DNA of 64,000 bases from Glaciimonas sp. (GTDB lineage Bacteria; Pseudomonadota; Gammaproteobacteria; Burkholderiales; Burkholderiaceae_D): contig JABBOY010000023.1 of assembly GCA_012927585.1 (NCBI GenBank), positions 62,001-126,000 on the forward strand, given 5' to 3'. Positions 1-9,357 of the stretch are shown piece by piece. How positions within the stretch are numbered: the stretch's first letter is position 1; each line of letters opens with the position of its first letter. A program made the translations under genes and the position numbers. Below the pieces are notes generated by a model. The model ran no database searches, was not told where the DNA came from, and worked only from the letters and a program-made list of their open reading frames with translations.

Positions 1-159
1 GTCACCGGCAACGACCTTTCGGCTATAGAAAGTTACATTGAGAGCCGTGTCCATGGACGCCTGACGGCCGGTTGCCAGGGTGATGAAAAAGTATTATTGA
101 AAGATTCAAATTTTGATTTTCCGAAAAAAAATCCAGTGCATCCAGATTTGGATAAATAA
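1..159 (+). CDS. C-terminal end of an unidentified upstream gene (partial)
   Basis: An open frame enters from the left edge and stops with TAA at 157-159, giving 52 residues that end HPDLDK. It reads in a different frame from epsD and stops 10 bases before the preferred epsD start, which is the spacing expected of an upstream operon gene. The residues do not match a family I recognise, so no function is given. It could be a chance open frame, since only 159 bases are visible. Confidence 0.4.
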   Translation, partial: VTGNDLSAIESYIESRVHGRLTAGCQGDEKVLLKDSNFDFPKKNPVHPDLDK

Positions 160-169
160 CTATCCGGCC

Positions 170-1090
170 TTGAAAAAGCAGGTATTGTTCGGTGCCCTCA
201 CATTGGCTGCTGTAATGAGTCTGTCTGCCTGCAACAAGCAAGCTAGTTCGGAACTTAAAGACGAGCGATCATCACCATTCGTCAAGGTCAATGACGTCGA
301 AATTACCATGCTGCAATCCATCGATGATTTAGGGGCTGCCGAACGCCGCCCAATAGCCGCGGAGCAAGCAGTAAATAAACAATTACTGGAGACGATGATT
401 GATCGCCAGTTGCTGCAGGAGGAGGCGATGCGCAATAGGCTCGACCGTGATCCTAAAGTGATACAAGCGATTGATCACGCCAAGACACAAATTCTTGCTC
501 AAGCATATTTGCAAAGCAAGTTTGCCACCATAGACACGCCTTCCAAAGCTGAAATAGATGCTTACTTTCAGACGCACCCTGAGTTATTCACCCAGCGCAA
601 ATTGTTCTACATGAATGAATTAGTGGTTGCTACCAAGGACGTTACTGCCAAACTCAAAATGAGACTTGATTCTGCCAAATCGATCGAACAAGTCGCGGTC
701 TGGCTTGACAATAATCACGTGCAATATAAACGCACCCAATTGACGCGTAGTACTGCGGATCTGGCACCAGAAATAATCACGAAATTGCGAGCAATGCGCA
801 GGAATCAATTGTTCGTCATTAAGGCAGGCGAATACAGCATGCTGAATTCTATTTATGATGTAAAGCCCAGTCCCGTTACCGCGCAAGCGGCTGCTCCGCA
901 AATTGAGCGCTATCTGCGCAATAAAAAACGCAAGGAGATCGGAGACCTGGAACTTGGACGGTTGCGCGCATCGGCCAAGATCGAATATCTCAACAAAAAG
1001 CAGTTAGCTACAACTATTTTGCCAGCAGTCCAGAAAACGGGTTCGTCCACGACGGCCCAAATAGAAAACGGCATAACCGGCGTCAAGTAA
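170..1090 (+). CDS. epsD: EpsD-family peptidyl-prolyl cis-trans isomerase lipoprotein
   Basis: This is a periplasmic SurA/PpiC-like chaperone found in betaproteobacterial exopolysaccharide operons, where it is thought to assist assembly of the export machinery. The N-terminus is a lipoprotein signal ending in the lipobox LSAC. A start at TTG 170 puts the lipidated Cys at residue 21, a normal length; the longer ATG start at 113 would give a 40-residue leader overlapping the upstream frame. The body has the helical SurA-N-like segment (MLETMIDRQLLQEEA-type pattern) followed by a degenerate parvulin region. Position directly upstream of epsE, epsF and epsG supports the family assignment. No strong ribosome-binding site decides the start. 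Confidence 0.85.
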   Translation: MKKQVLFGALTLAAVMSLSACNKQASSELKDERSSPFVKVNDVEITMLQSIDDLGAAERRPIAAEQAVNKQLLETMIDRQLLQEEAMRNRLDRDPKVIQAIDHAKTQILAQAYLQSKFATIDTPSKAEIDAYFQTHPELFTQRKLFYMNELVVATKDVTAKLKMRLDSAKSIEQVAVWLDNNHVQYKRTQLTRSTADLAPEIITKLRAMRRNQLFVIKAGEYSMLNSIYDVKPSPVTAQAAAPQIERYLRNKKRKEIGDLELGRLRASAKIEYLNKKQLATTILPAVQKTGSSTTAQIENGITGVK

Positions 1091-1163
1091 GCCGACCTAC
1101 CTGTGTTTGCGGCTAGCAAATGAATATTGGTTAAATATCGACTAAAAATAGGATGCACAATAA

Positions 1164-1952
1164 ATGACAAAAATTATGATGGCCTTATTGATACTGATGC
1201 TCAGCGCCTGGAGTACCGGCGCCAGTGCCGAAGATATTCTGCTCGGCCCGAACGATGTATTGAAAATTTCCGTGTATGGAAACCCTGATCTATCACTTGA
1301 AGCCAGAGTGAGCCAAACCGGCAGCATCACTTTTCCCCTGGTAGGTGAAGTCAAGGTCGGCGGTCTCGCCACCTCGGCGGCCGAAAAGGAAATTGCCGGC
1401 CTGCTCATGAGTGGCGGCTTCGTTCTCAAACCCCAGGTGAATATTCTCGTCACCTCGCAGCAGAGCCAACTGGTCTCGGTCCTGGGCCAGGTTGCCAAAC
1501 CAGGGCGCTATCCGATTGACGGCAAGCACAGCTTGATCGATATTCTGGCGCTTGCCGGGGGCGTTGTGCCGGAAGGTGGCGACACGGTTACCTTGATTCG
1601 CAATCGCAATGGCCAGAGTAAAAAAGAAGTGATCGACCTGATCGACATGGTGCGCTCCGGCAATATGAAAAAGGATCTGAACTTGATTACCGATGATGTT
1701 GTGTATGTCGAGCGAGCGCCCAGGTTCTATGTCTACGGTGAGGTTCAAAAGCCTGGTTCTTATCGCTTGGAACGCAATATGACGGTGCTACAGGTACTGG
1801 CGGTTGGCGGTGGACTGACTGCGCGTGGCACCGAGCGCGGCATGCGCATCAAACGGCGCGATGCGGACGGCAAGGTACACGAGTTCAAGGCCGAACACGA
1901 AGATTTAATTCAGATTGATGACGTGATTTACGTTAAAGAAAGCTTGTTCTGA
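1164..1952 (+). CDS. epsE: EpsE polysaccharide export protein (Wza-like)
   Basis: A 262-residue periplasmic/outer-membrane export protein that forms part of the channel moving polysaccharide across the outer membrane. It begins with a cleavable signal peptide (about residues 1-22, ending GASA). A Poly_export domain follows (LLGPNDVLKISVYGNPDLS at about 25-45), then two SLBB-type ligand-binding repeats; each starts with a GQVAKPGRYP- or GEVQKPGSYRL-like strand. It is shorter than E. coli Wza and lacks the C-terminal amphipathic helix expected for an outer-membrane barrel, so an additional outer-membrane partner is likely. It sits 73 bases after epsD and 53 before epsF, as in other EpsDEFG loci. 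Confidence 0.93.
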   Translation: MTKIMMALLILMLSAWSTGASAEDILLGPNDVLKISVYGNPDLSLEARVSQTGSITFPLVGEVKVGGLATSAAEKEIAGLLMSGGFVLKPQVNILVTSQQSQLVSVLGQVAKPGRYPIDGKHSLIDILALAGGVVPEGGDTVTLIRNRNGQSKKEVIDLIDMVRSGNMKKDLNLITDDVVYVERAPRFYVYGEVQKPGSYRLERNMTVLQVLAVGGGLTARGTERGMRIKRRDADGKVHEFKAEHEDLIQIDDVIYVKESLF

Positions 1953-2005
1953 TTTGTGCTGATATGCGCATTGACAACCAGTCATCATGATCTAAGGACA
2001 CACCT

Positions 2006-3430
2006 ATGAATTTATCCCAGTTTTTACTTATACTGCGAGCGCACTACAAGGTAATTCTGCTCACGCTCATCGTGACTGTGGCGGCGACCTTGACCGTGAC
2101 TCTGCTAAAGCACAAGACCTACAAGGCAACGACATCGCTAGTGCTCAACTACAAGGGTACCGACCCTGTGACCGGAGTCGCTATGCCGTCGCAATTGTTG
2201 CCCGGCTACATGTCTACGCAGGTCGATATTGTCAATAGCATGAGCGTCGCGTTGAAGGTAGTCGATGCGCTTAAACTGGCTGAAGGCGAGGAAGTGACGC
2301 AGAGCTTCCTGGACTCTACCGGCGGCGAGGGCAACATCCGTGACTGGGTGGCTGGGAGACTGCTGGCCAAGCTTGATGTTGAACCCTCGCGTGAAAGCAG
2401 CGTACTCAACATCACTTTCACGAGCCTGTCGGCACCGTTGGCAGCTAGTGTAGCTAACGCTTTCGGTAACGCCTATCAACAAGTGAGCGTCAAACTGAAG
2501 GTCGATCCATCGAAGAAGACCTCAGTTTATTTCAACGATCAGATCAAGTTATTGCGCAATAATTTTGAAGTCGCCCAAAAAAATCTTTCCAAATATCAAC
2601 AGGAAAACGGCATTGTCAACACAGATAAAAGCCTCGATGTCGAATCAGTCCGCCTTAACGAACTATCCAGTCAATTGGTGGCTGCTCAAGGACAGACGAT
2701 GGAAGCAGGTTCGCGTCAGCGCCAGGTCCAGGGCAGTAAAGCGGCCGAATCGCCCGATATCGCGAACAATCCGCTGATTCAGAACCTCAAGATGGGATTG
2801 GGAAGCGCCGAATCGAAGTTCTCCGAGATCGCGCAAAGACTGGATAAGAACCATCCGCAATATCAGGGCGCCAAGGCTGAAGTGGACAAGCTGCGCGCAG
2901 ATATGAACGCGCAAATCAGCGTCGCTTCGAATGCCGTCAGCAGCAATGCGGTCATCATGCGACAGCGTGAAGCCGAGGTCCGTGCCGCATTGGGGGCACA
3001 AAAGCTCAAGGTGCTGCAGCTTAATCGCACGCGTGATGAATTGTCCGTCCTCAGCAGAGAAATGGACAGTGCGCAACGCGCCTACGAGACCATCTCGCAG
3101 CGTTTGACGCTGACCAACCTTGAAGGACAGTCGAACCAGTCCGATATCGCGGTGCTTACTCCAGCCCTGACGCCCCTTAAACCGTTTAGCCCGAAGCTTT
3201 TGCTCAATATCTTACTGGCACTTGTTGTCGGTGTGCTGCTCGGCGTCGGTGGCGCCGTAATCCTTGAGCTGCTTGACAGGCGCGTGCGTTCGGCTGCGGA
3301 CTTGGCTGGATTGAGTGGGCTTGCGGTACTTGGCGTAATGCAGAAATCGAATGCAGTAGCACGTCAACAATCCAACCGGGCGGCGTTCACGCGGCGCGAT
3401 CCGCCTGCCGGTTCGCCAATTGTCGGTTAA
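2006..3430 (+). CDS. epsF: EpsF chain-length determinant protein (Wzz/GNVR family)
   Basis: An inner-membrane polysaccharide co-polymerase that sets polymer length and couples the polymerase to export. The 474-residue protein has one membrane segment near residues 15-35 (Wzz domain) and a second near 395-422, with a large periplasmic part between them that is rich in predicted coiled coil (about 165-230 and 310-360). The GNVR-like stretch just before the second membrane segment reads LTPALTPLKPFSPK, the usual proline-rich signature. A short cytoplasmic tail of about 50 residues ends the protein. The kinase part is not fused; it is supplied by the next gene. An AAGGA ribosome site precedes the ATG. 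Confidence 0.93.
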   Translation: MNLSQFLLILRAHYKVILLTLIVTVAATLTVTLLKHKTYKATTSLVLNYKGTDPVTGVAMPSQLLPGYMSTQVDIVNSMSVALKVVDALKLAEGEEVTQSFLDSTGGEGNIRDWVAGRLLAKLDVEPSRESSVLNITFTSLSAPLAASVANAFGNAYQQVSVKLKVDPSKKTSVYFNDQIKLLRNNFEVAQKNLSKYQQENGIVNTDKSLDVESVRLNELSSQLVAAQGQTMEAGSRQRQVQGSKAAESPDIANNPLIQNLKMGLGSAESKFSEIAQRLDKNHPQYQGAKAEVDKLRADMNAQISVASNAVSSNAVIMRQREAEVRAALGAQKLKVLQLNRTRDELSVLSREMDSAQRAYETISQRLTLTNLEGQSNQSDIAVLTPALTPLKPFSPKLLLNILLALVVGVLLGVGGAVILELLDRRVRSAADLAGLSGLAVLGVMQKSNAVARQQSNRAAFTRRDPPAGSPIVG

Positions 3431-3474
3431 TCGCAGAAGTTCGAAATAGGTAGAAGCAATCACATGGGAAAAAA

Positions 3475-4380
3475 ATGATACATACCAACTCACCCGTCAA
3501 AACCAGTACTGTTTCAGAATTTGTCGGCAAGGAAGCGTCCAGCCTGCCGCATCGCTCTATAGGTGCGATCCTGGTCGAAGCCGGACGTCTGAGTGCCGAT
3601 AACGCAGAAAAAATTGTGCACCTTCAGCGCGAGCGCGGTCAGCGCTTCGGCGAGACTGCAATCGGTCTGGGCTTATTGACACAAGCCGACATCGAAATGG
3701 GGCTGTCGCGCCAGTTCGATTTTCCCTATTTACTGAAAGGTGAAAGTCAAGTCAGCCACGAACTGATCGCGGCCTACGATCCCTTTTGTGCAGAGGTCGA
3801 AGCGCTGCGGGCGTTGCGTAGCCAGCTCATGCTGCGTTGGTTCGGCAGTGCAGAAGAGCATATTGCGCTCGCGATCACCAGCCCGGAACGCAATGAAGGT
3901 CGTAGTTTTCTCGCTGCGAATTTGGCGGTGGCGTTCTCCCAACTCGGTGAGCGAACTCTTTTGATCGATGCCGACATGCGCAATCCGCGCCAACATGCGT
4001 TATTCGGCCTGCCAAACCGGAATGGCTTGTCCGCAATTCTTTCCGGTCGCAGCCAGATCGATGCAATTGCGCGCATTCCATCGCTGATCGATCTTTCTGT
4101 ACTGCCGGCCGGTGCCATACCGCCCAATCCGCAAGAGCTGCTTGCTCGGCCGTTGTTCAAGCAATTGCTGCACGAGTTGACGCGCAGGTATGACGTCATC
4201 CTGATTGACACTCCTGCCACTGATGTGTTTGCAGACGCCCAGAGTGTCGCTGCCCGTGCCGGTGCAGCGCTGGTCATCGCGCGTAAAGACGTCAGCCACA
4301 TTCATGCAGTGCGCAATTTGGTTGACACGATGCGCCAGTCCAGCATCGTCGTGGTTGGTACGGTGCTAAATACGTTTTGA
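3475..4380 (+). CDS. epsG: EpsG tyrosine-protein-kinase-like ATPase
   Basis: A cytoplasmic BY-kinase-like partner of EpsF that regulates polysaccharide polymerisation. Residues about 25-90 resemble the MshEN / GspE N-terminal domain (GAILVEAGRLS... QADIEMGLSRQF), and the rest is a ParA/MinD-like ATPase. The Walker A' motif LLIDADMRNP and the segment LIDTPATDV are present. The P-loop at 140-145 reads NEGRSF, with Arg143 where classical BY-kinases have Lys. There is no C-terminal tyrosine cluster: the chain stops at VVVGTVLNTF. As I recall, other EpsG proteins share the Arg, so it is probably a family trait rather than damage. Kinase activity is not certain. Confidence 0.88.
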   Translation: MIHTNSPVKTSTVSEFVGKEASSLPHRSIGAILVEAGRLSADNAEKIVHLQRERGQRFGETAIGLGLLTQADIEMGLSRQFDFPYLLKGESQVSHELIAAYDPFCAEVEALRALRSQLMLRWFGSAEEHIALAITSPERNEGRSFLAANLAVAFSQLGERTLLIDADMRNPRQHALFGLPNRNGLSAILSGRSQIDAIARIPSLIDLSVLPAGAIPPNPQELLARPLFKQLLHELTRRYDVILIDTPATDVFADAQSVAARAGAALVIARKDVSHIHAVRNLVDTMRQSSIVVVGTVLNTF

Positions 4381-4541
4381 ATATTCATCGGGTTTGATGG
4401 CGCCGCGTTGCGGTGGCTTTGCTGGCCCCGGTGGAGTGCTATTTGATTCACGAAATTTTGAAAATATCGCCGCTTATGGCACGTTTTTTCTGGGATTGCG
4501 AACGACTAAAAAACCGCTTGCGGCTGTCGATGGTTTAAAAA

Positions 4542-5513
4542 ATGGAAAATAAAATTAAGATTACTGCAATTGTGCCGGCATACAACGTAGAAAATTACAT
4601 CGTCGCGGCGATCGATTCGTTACTGAATCAAACCGAAAAATTTCATGAAATTATTATTGTGAATGACGGCAGCACCGACAACACCGGAACATTAATTGAT
4701 CAATACATGGATATCGCCGGGATAAAAATTTTTCACACCAGCAATAATGGGCAAGCGTGCGCCAGAAATTTTTCCTTATCGCGGGCCAGTGGCGACTATG
4801 TATATTTTTTTGATTCGGATGATTTGCTCAATGCGGATTTTGTCGAATCAATGCAGGCATTAGTCCACCAAAAACCCGAGATCGACATCATTTATTTTTC
4901 AGGCCAGTCATTTTTGGATGATGGATGTCGATTGGAATATATGCCATCGTATGACAGAAAAATCGACATGGGATGGCCATCCGGTATTGAAGCGACAGGT
5001 TTTATGCTGCAGCGGGATATGTATTTCGCTAGTCCCTGTTTGTATCTGTCAAAAAGAGCTTTATGGGATGACAAAAATTTGTCGTTCATGAATATTGTGC
5101 ATGAAGACGAAGAGATCATCATGCGGCTGAGTTGTTCTGCCGGTATGTCGCTCTGTCTTAGCAAAGTTTTTTTCAAACGGCGAATCCGTCTGGAATCGAC
5201 CATGACGCTGCCGAAATCAAAACGCAACGCGATTGGATACCTGTACACGCTGGAATCGATTGCGTCCTATTGCAACAAGAATAGGGTACAGGTTTTGCCA
5301 ATAAAAAATGACTTGGTAAGACGTTTTTACAATATTTTGTGTGGGTATTTCGCGCTATGCAAAGCGATCGATTTACGTCCTGAATATAAAAAACTATTTA
5401 CCCTGCTCATCGAATTAGGCCGCTTCCCCGCTCCCAGACAACTTTACGAAATGTGGGTTCCTGCGGCTTTTCATGCAAGGCTTTCCACTGTTAAACGAAA
5501 GTTATGCAAATGA
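4542..5513 (+). CDS. Glycosyltransferase family 2
   Basis: A 323-residue GT-A-fold transferase that probably adds one sugar to the lipid-linked repeat unit at the cytoplasmic face. The N-terminal half carries the family hallmarks IVPAYNVENYI, VNDGSTDNT and the metal-binding FFDSDD (about residue 90). A VHEDEE segment near residue 187 fits the usual catalytic acidic motif. Base composition is visibly more AT-rich than the flanking eps genes, and 160-300 base AT-rich gaps lie on both sides, suggesting it was acquired separately. The sugar specificity cannot be read from sequence. Confidence 0.88.
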   Translation: MENKIKITAIVPAYNVENYIVAAIDSLLNQTEKFHEIIIVNDGSTDNTGTLIDQYMDIAGIKIFHTSNNGQACARNFSLSRASGDYVYFFDSDDLLNADFVESMQALVHQKPEIDIIYFSGQSFLDDGCRLEYMPSYDRKIDMGWPSGIEATGFMLQRDMYFASPCLYLSKRALWDDKNLSFMNIVHEDEEIIMRLSCSAGMSLCLSKVFFKRRIRLESTMTLPKSKRNAIGYLYTLESIASYCNKNRVQVLPIKNDLVRRFYNILCGYFALCKAIDLRPEYKKLFTLLIELGRFPAPRQLYEMWVPAAFHARLSTVKRKLCK

Positions 5514-5820
5514 GAAATGACACCGCTGATATTTTGTGTTGTTGACGAAAAAATGAACATGATTCAGAGCTGGAATAAATTAAAATAACTGGGAGTATAG
5601 ATTTATTTATAGCACTTTACGCATATATATAATGCGTAAAAAAAATATACAGTATTCAGTATTTTATATACATCGGGTCCTGGATGGGTAACTTTTGCAA
5701 CGGCTTCGAGGGCGCTCCACTACCACCTTTTTTCATGCCTTTCGGGTTTTTCGCAGGGATTGTTTTCTGCCCTGATGAACATGCGCATCAACAGTTGCAC
5801 AAAAAAAATAAGGATAAACG
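5514..5820. other. AT-rich intergenic stretch before the flippase gene
   Basis: No gene is seen here. The stretch is strongly AT-rich and contains a 9-bp perfect inverted repeat (5616-5624 and 5632-5640, arms TTTACGCAT/ATGCGTAAA) around an alternating AT spacer. It ends with an AAGGA ribosome site for the TTG start at 5821. Confidence 0.6.
5616..5640. repeat. 9-bp perfect inverted repeat with AT spacer
   Basis: Arms TTTACGCAT and ATGCGTAAA enclose a 7-base ATATATA spacer, giving an almost continuous 25-bp palindrome. It lacks a downstream T run on the + strand, so it is more like a protein-binding site or cruciform than a terminator. Its role is unknown. Confidence 0.55.
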
Positions 5821-7263
5821 TTGTCCATAATTTCAAATGCACGATGGGTCGCGCTATCGCAAGCGGCCAGGGTGGTGTCGCAGTTGGTCAGCATGACCGT
5901 GCTGGCGCGATTGCTGGCTCCTGAAGCGTATGGCTTGATGGCATTGGCGGCTATCGTGACCAATCTCGCCTATCTTTTTCGGGATATGGGAACGGCTGCC
6001 GCTGTGATTCAGGCCAAAAATGTTTCGTTGGTGATGGCAAGCACGGTGCATTGGACCAATGTGGGTCTTGGCCTGTTGATTGGAGTTCTGATTGCTGCCA
6101 CCGCACCGCTGATGGCCCATATTTTTCATGAGACGGGACTGGCCAACGTGCTGTATCTGCTGGCGCTGGTCTTTCCCATGACCGGCTTGAGCGTGTTGCA
6201 CCAGGCTTTGCTGGAACGTGAATCCAAGTTCTCGATCGTGGCTAGCGCGGAGATTGTCGCCGCACTGGTCGGCTTGGCGGCCGCTCTGCTACTGGCTTGG
6301 CGCGGGGCCGGTGTTATGAGCCTGGTATTTCAGATCATTGTTGCGACTCTGGTATCGACCTCCATCATCGTGATGCAGTCGACATTTCGCCCCGGTATGC
6401 ATTGGAGCGCACACGCATTCAAGTCGATCGCCCGTTTCAGCGGCAATGTATCTCTGTTCAATGTCGTACTGTATTTTTCGCGTAACGCCGACAGCATGGT
6501 TATCGGCAGAATTCTCGGCACGGCTGTGTTGGGAGTCTATTCGATGGCGTATCGGGTGATGCTGTTCCCGTTGCAGAACATGACTTTTGTTATATCGCGC
6601 GTGCTGTACCCGATCATGAGCCGCAAACAAGATGCAGTCGCCGATGTGGCTCGTTTGTATTTGAAGGCGGTCGGCTTCATCGCCTTCCTGACGGCACCCC
6701 TGATGGCTGGATTGTTCGCCCTGAGGGAGCCTTTTGTACACCTGTTGCTGGGTGAAAAATGGCATGCATCGGCGGTTATTCTTGCCTGGCTGGCTCCGGT
6801 CGGTTTCATCCAGTCCTTAGTCAGCACCACCGGCACGGTGCTGATGTCACGCGGTAGTACCGGTCTGATGCTGCGACTCGGTCTGCTGGGAGCGGTGTTG
6901 CAGATTGGCGCTTTTGTAATCGGCGCCCGCTGGGGTATTGAAGGTGTGGCAGCGGCATACCTGGCGGCCAACATCCTTAATGCAATACCGGCTCTGTATT
7001 TTAGTGGACGCATGATCGGGATTACTTTTGGCGCGCTGATGCGGTGCATCGCGCCAGCCGCTACAGCTTCAATTTTCATGGCTAGCGTGGTGATCGCGAC
7101 GGAACAAGTCGTCTTGGCTTCTGTGCATAACGCCTTGCTGGCGTTTCTGATCATGGTCGTCATGGGCGCTGCGACGTATGGCGTGGCAAGTCTGTTGCTG
7201 CTGCGCCCGCAACTCATCAGCCTGCGCTTATTTTTAGGTTTTCAGAAGAAAGTAGAGGGGTAG
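5821..7263 (+). CDS. Polysaccharide flippase (Wzx-like, MOP superfamily)
   Basis: A 480-residue integral membrane protein with about 12-14 hydrophobic segments, likely to flip the lipid-linked repeat unit from the cytoplasmic to the periplasmic face. The N-terminus (ARVVSQLVSMTVLARLLAP followed by YGLMALAAI) is the classical start of PST-type polysaccharide transporters, as is the amphipathic loop with RDMGTAAAVIQ. The start is TTG at 5821, with TAAGGA six bases upstream; no ATG fits better. It ends immediately before the next gene, with no intergenic base. MATE-type or lipid II flippase functions are less likely in this context. Confidence 0.9.
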   Translation: MSIISNARWVALSQAARVVSQLVSMTVLARLLAPEAYGLMALAAIVTNLAYLFRDMGTAAAVIQAKNVSLVMASTVHWTNVGLGLLIGVLIAATAPLMAHIFHETGLANVLYLLALVFPMTGLSVLHQALLERESKFSIVASAEIVAALVGLAAALLLAWRGAGVMSLVFQIIVATLVSTSIIVMQSTFRPGMHWSAHAFKSIARFSGNVSLFNVVLYFSRNADSMVIGRILGTAVLGVYSMAYRVMLFPLQNMTFVISRVLYPIMSRKQDAVADVARLYLKAVGFIAFLTAPLMAGLFALREPFVHLLLGEKWHASAVILAWLAPVGFIQSLVSTTGTVLMSRGSTGLMLRLGLLGAVLQIGAFVIGARWGIEGVAAAYLAANILNAIPALYFSGRMIGITFGALMRCIAPAATASIFMASVVIATEQVVLASVHNALLAFLIMVVMGAATYGVASLLLLRPQLISLRLFLGFQKKVEG

Positions 7264-8361
7264 ATGGCCACTTTTGACGTATTGCTACCGGTGAAAAACG
7301 GCGTCGCTTTTTTTGCTGAGGCGATCGACAGTATCGTCTACCAGACGTTCAAGGATTGGCGTTTGATCGTTCTGGATCACGGCTCCACAGATGGCAGTCT
7401 CGAACTGGCACAGGCTTATGCCGAACGCGATGCGCGGATCATTGTTCGCTGCTTTCCTGAAGCGCAGGGGCTGTCCGGTTTGCTCAACTGCGGCCTGGAC
7501 CTGTGTGATTGCACATACGTGTTGCGTCAGGATGCCGACGATGTCTCGCTGCCGAATCGGATGGAAGTGTTGGCGCAAGCGTTTGATGCCGATAGCGCGT
7601 TGGTGGTGGTAGGTTCGCTGGGCGACGTCATCGATGCGCGAGGCAAGACCATCGGAAAAATCGATATGCCAACCGGACGCCAGGGAGTCGCCGCTGGGGT
7701 ATTGTTTCGCACACCGATCTGCCACCCAGCGGCCGCGATGCGGCTCGATGCGATGCGCCGTCTGGGTAGAACAGGGGGATCTGGTGTTCGCTATGGGGAA
7801 GATTTTATTGGCGCGGTACCGGCCGAGCGACGGCTGCATGTCGCGGGGCTGGCGGAAGATTACTTCTTGTTTGGACAACTTGCCCTGCTTGCACCATGCG
7901 TCAACATCGACCGCGGCCTGATCAAATACCGATGGCATGGCGCCAACGTCGGGGCCACCAAGCACTTGGCGCAGATGCAGGTGGCGCTGAATATTTCCCG
8001 CTATCTTGCTGAATCCATCTCCATCTTGCATGGTGTGGCGCAAGTTGATCCAGCCCCGTTTTGCAATCATGGCGAGCGCTTGTTTGAGGTCGAGGGACAG
8101 AGCGATTTTTCCACAGAATATGCAGCGCTGCGCAAGGTCTTGGTAAAAATTGTGCCGACCAGCGTTGAGTTGGAGCGCGAATTAGCTTTTCGCAAGGTGA
8201 TTTCTGTCAGAGCGAAGGCAACGATGGCTGCACGCTTTTGCTCCTACGTTGCACAGCATGGTGTACGCCCGGCAGAATCGCACACGATCAGCTCCTGGAT
8301 GCTGCGCGGCTTTAAGAAGCAGCCGACTTTGATGCTCAAGCCATCTGGATTATTCCCGTGA
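7264..8361 (+). CDS. Glycosyltransferase family 2
   Basis: A 365-residue GT2 enzyme. Family motifs are LLPVKNGVAFFAEAIDS at the N-terminus, LDHGSTDGS and the metal site RQDADDVS (about residues 88-95). His120-like acceptor-side motifs are not obvious, so specificity is open. The ATG starts directly after the flippase stop with an AGAGGGG ribosome site inside the end of the flippase gene, so the two are translationally coupled. The C-terminal 130 residues are less conserved and probably bind the acceptor. Confidence 0.87.
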   Translation: MATFDVLLPVKNGVAFFAEAIDSIVYQTFKDWRLIVLDHGSTDGSLELAQAYAERDARIIVRCFPEAQGLSGLLNCGLDLCDCTYVLRQDADDVSLPNRMEVLAQAFDADSALVVVGSLGDVIDARGKTIGKIDMPTGRQGVAAGVLFRTPICHPAAAMRLDAMRRLGRTGGSGVRYGEDFIGAVPAERRLHVAGLAEDYFLFGQLALLAPCVNIDRGLIKYRWHGANVGATKHLAQMQVALNISRYLAESISILHGVAQVDPAPFCNHGERLFEVEGQSDFSTEYAALRKVLVKIVPTSVELERELAFRKVISVRAKATMAARFCSYVAQHGVRPAESHTISSWMLRGFKKQPTLMLKPSGLFP

Positions 8362-8414
8362 GCAGCGCCGACAATATTATTGAAATTACCGGAACCACTG
8401 TACAAGGATCGCGC

Positions 8415-9344
8415 ATGTTTACCACATCTGTCCTGCCTGCCGTCAGTATCATCATCCCCTCCTATAACCGAGGGTATTGCATCGCGCAATGTATCCAAAG
8501 TGCACTGAATCAGACTTTCACAGACTTTGAAATTATTGTCGTGGACGATGCATCGAACGACGATACCCAAGCGCAGGTTATGAATATTTTCGACTCGCGC
8601 ATTCACTATCTCGCCCATGAAACAAACCGGGGTGGGGCAGTCGCACGCAACACCGGCATCCGAATTGCACAAGGCGAGTTCGTAGCCTTCCTCGACAGTG
8701 ATGATTACTGGCAGCCGGACAAGTTGGAACGGCAAATTGCCTCCTTGCGGCGGCTTGGATCGCAATGGGGCCTGAGCTATACCTGGCTTTCTTGCGTTGA
8801 TGACGATGGCATGGAAACTTTGCGCATTAATCCCGAAATCGAGGGCGCGTGCTTTGAAGAGATGTTGGTAAAGAATTTTATGGGTACTTTTTCCAATATT
8901 GTCGTGCGCAAGTCCTTACTCATCGAGGTCGGGGCGCTGGATGAATCATTTCGCAGTTGCCAAGACTGGGACTTGTTCATCCGTCTGACTAGGCGCGCAT
9001 CAGTGCATTGCTTGCGCGAATACGCAGTGCGCTATTTGCTAAGTGACTCCGACCAAGTTCGAATTTCAACTAACCCACGCTCCGTGATTCAGGGGCACAG
9101 GCGCATCCTCCATAAATATGCAGACGATTATTCGGCATTGGCGCTTCCTTACCGGCGTCGTGCATTGGGCATTTTCATGCGGGTATTTGCCGATGCCGGC
9201 AGTCTTTCCGACGCGATTACGAGTGGCTTCAAGCGCTTGTGTTGCGGGTTGTCACTCGTTGAATTGAAAGATTCTGCGCACCTCATGCTGCGTGTATCAA
9301 GAAAGTTCCTGATGATGAAAATGCATGCATTGCGGCGTGCCTGA
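8415..9344 (+). CDS. Glycosyltransferase family 2
   Basis: A GT2 enzyme of about 309 residues with IIIPSYNRGYCIAQCI, VVDDASNDDTQ and the metal site FLDSDDYW. A DWDLFIRL segment at about residue 195 matches the usual catalytic acidic motif. ATG 8415 is preferred because AAGGA lies six bases upstream and the conserved domain begins about ten residues later. A GTG at 8358, overlapping the previous stop, would add 19 residues. The gene's end overlaps the leader of the next ORF only if that ORF uses its earliest start. Confidence 0.88.
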   Translation: MFTTSVLPAVSIIIPSYNRGYCIAQCIQSALNQTFTDFEIIVVDDASNDDTQAQVMNIFDSRIHYLAHETNRGGAVARNTGIRIAQGEFVAFLDSDDYWQPDKLERQIASLRRLGSQWGLSYTWLSCVDDDGMETLRINPEIEGACFEEMLVKNFMGTFSNIVVRKSLLIEVGALDESFRSCQDWDLFIRLTRRASVHCLREYAVRYLLSDSDQVRISTNPRSVIQGHRRILHKYADDYSALALPYRRRALGIFMRVFADAGSLSDAITSGFKRLCCGLSLVELKDSAHLMLRVSRKFLMMKMHALRRA

Positions 9345-9357
9345 AGGCCGTATTCTT

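Noticed and set aside
4470-4500. TGGCACG resembling a sigma-54 -24 box
   Set aside because: The -12 GC pair is absent at the required spacing.
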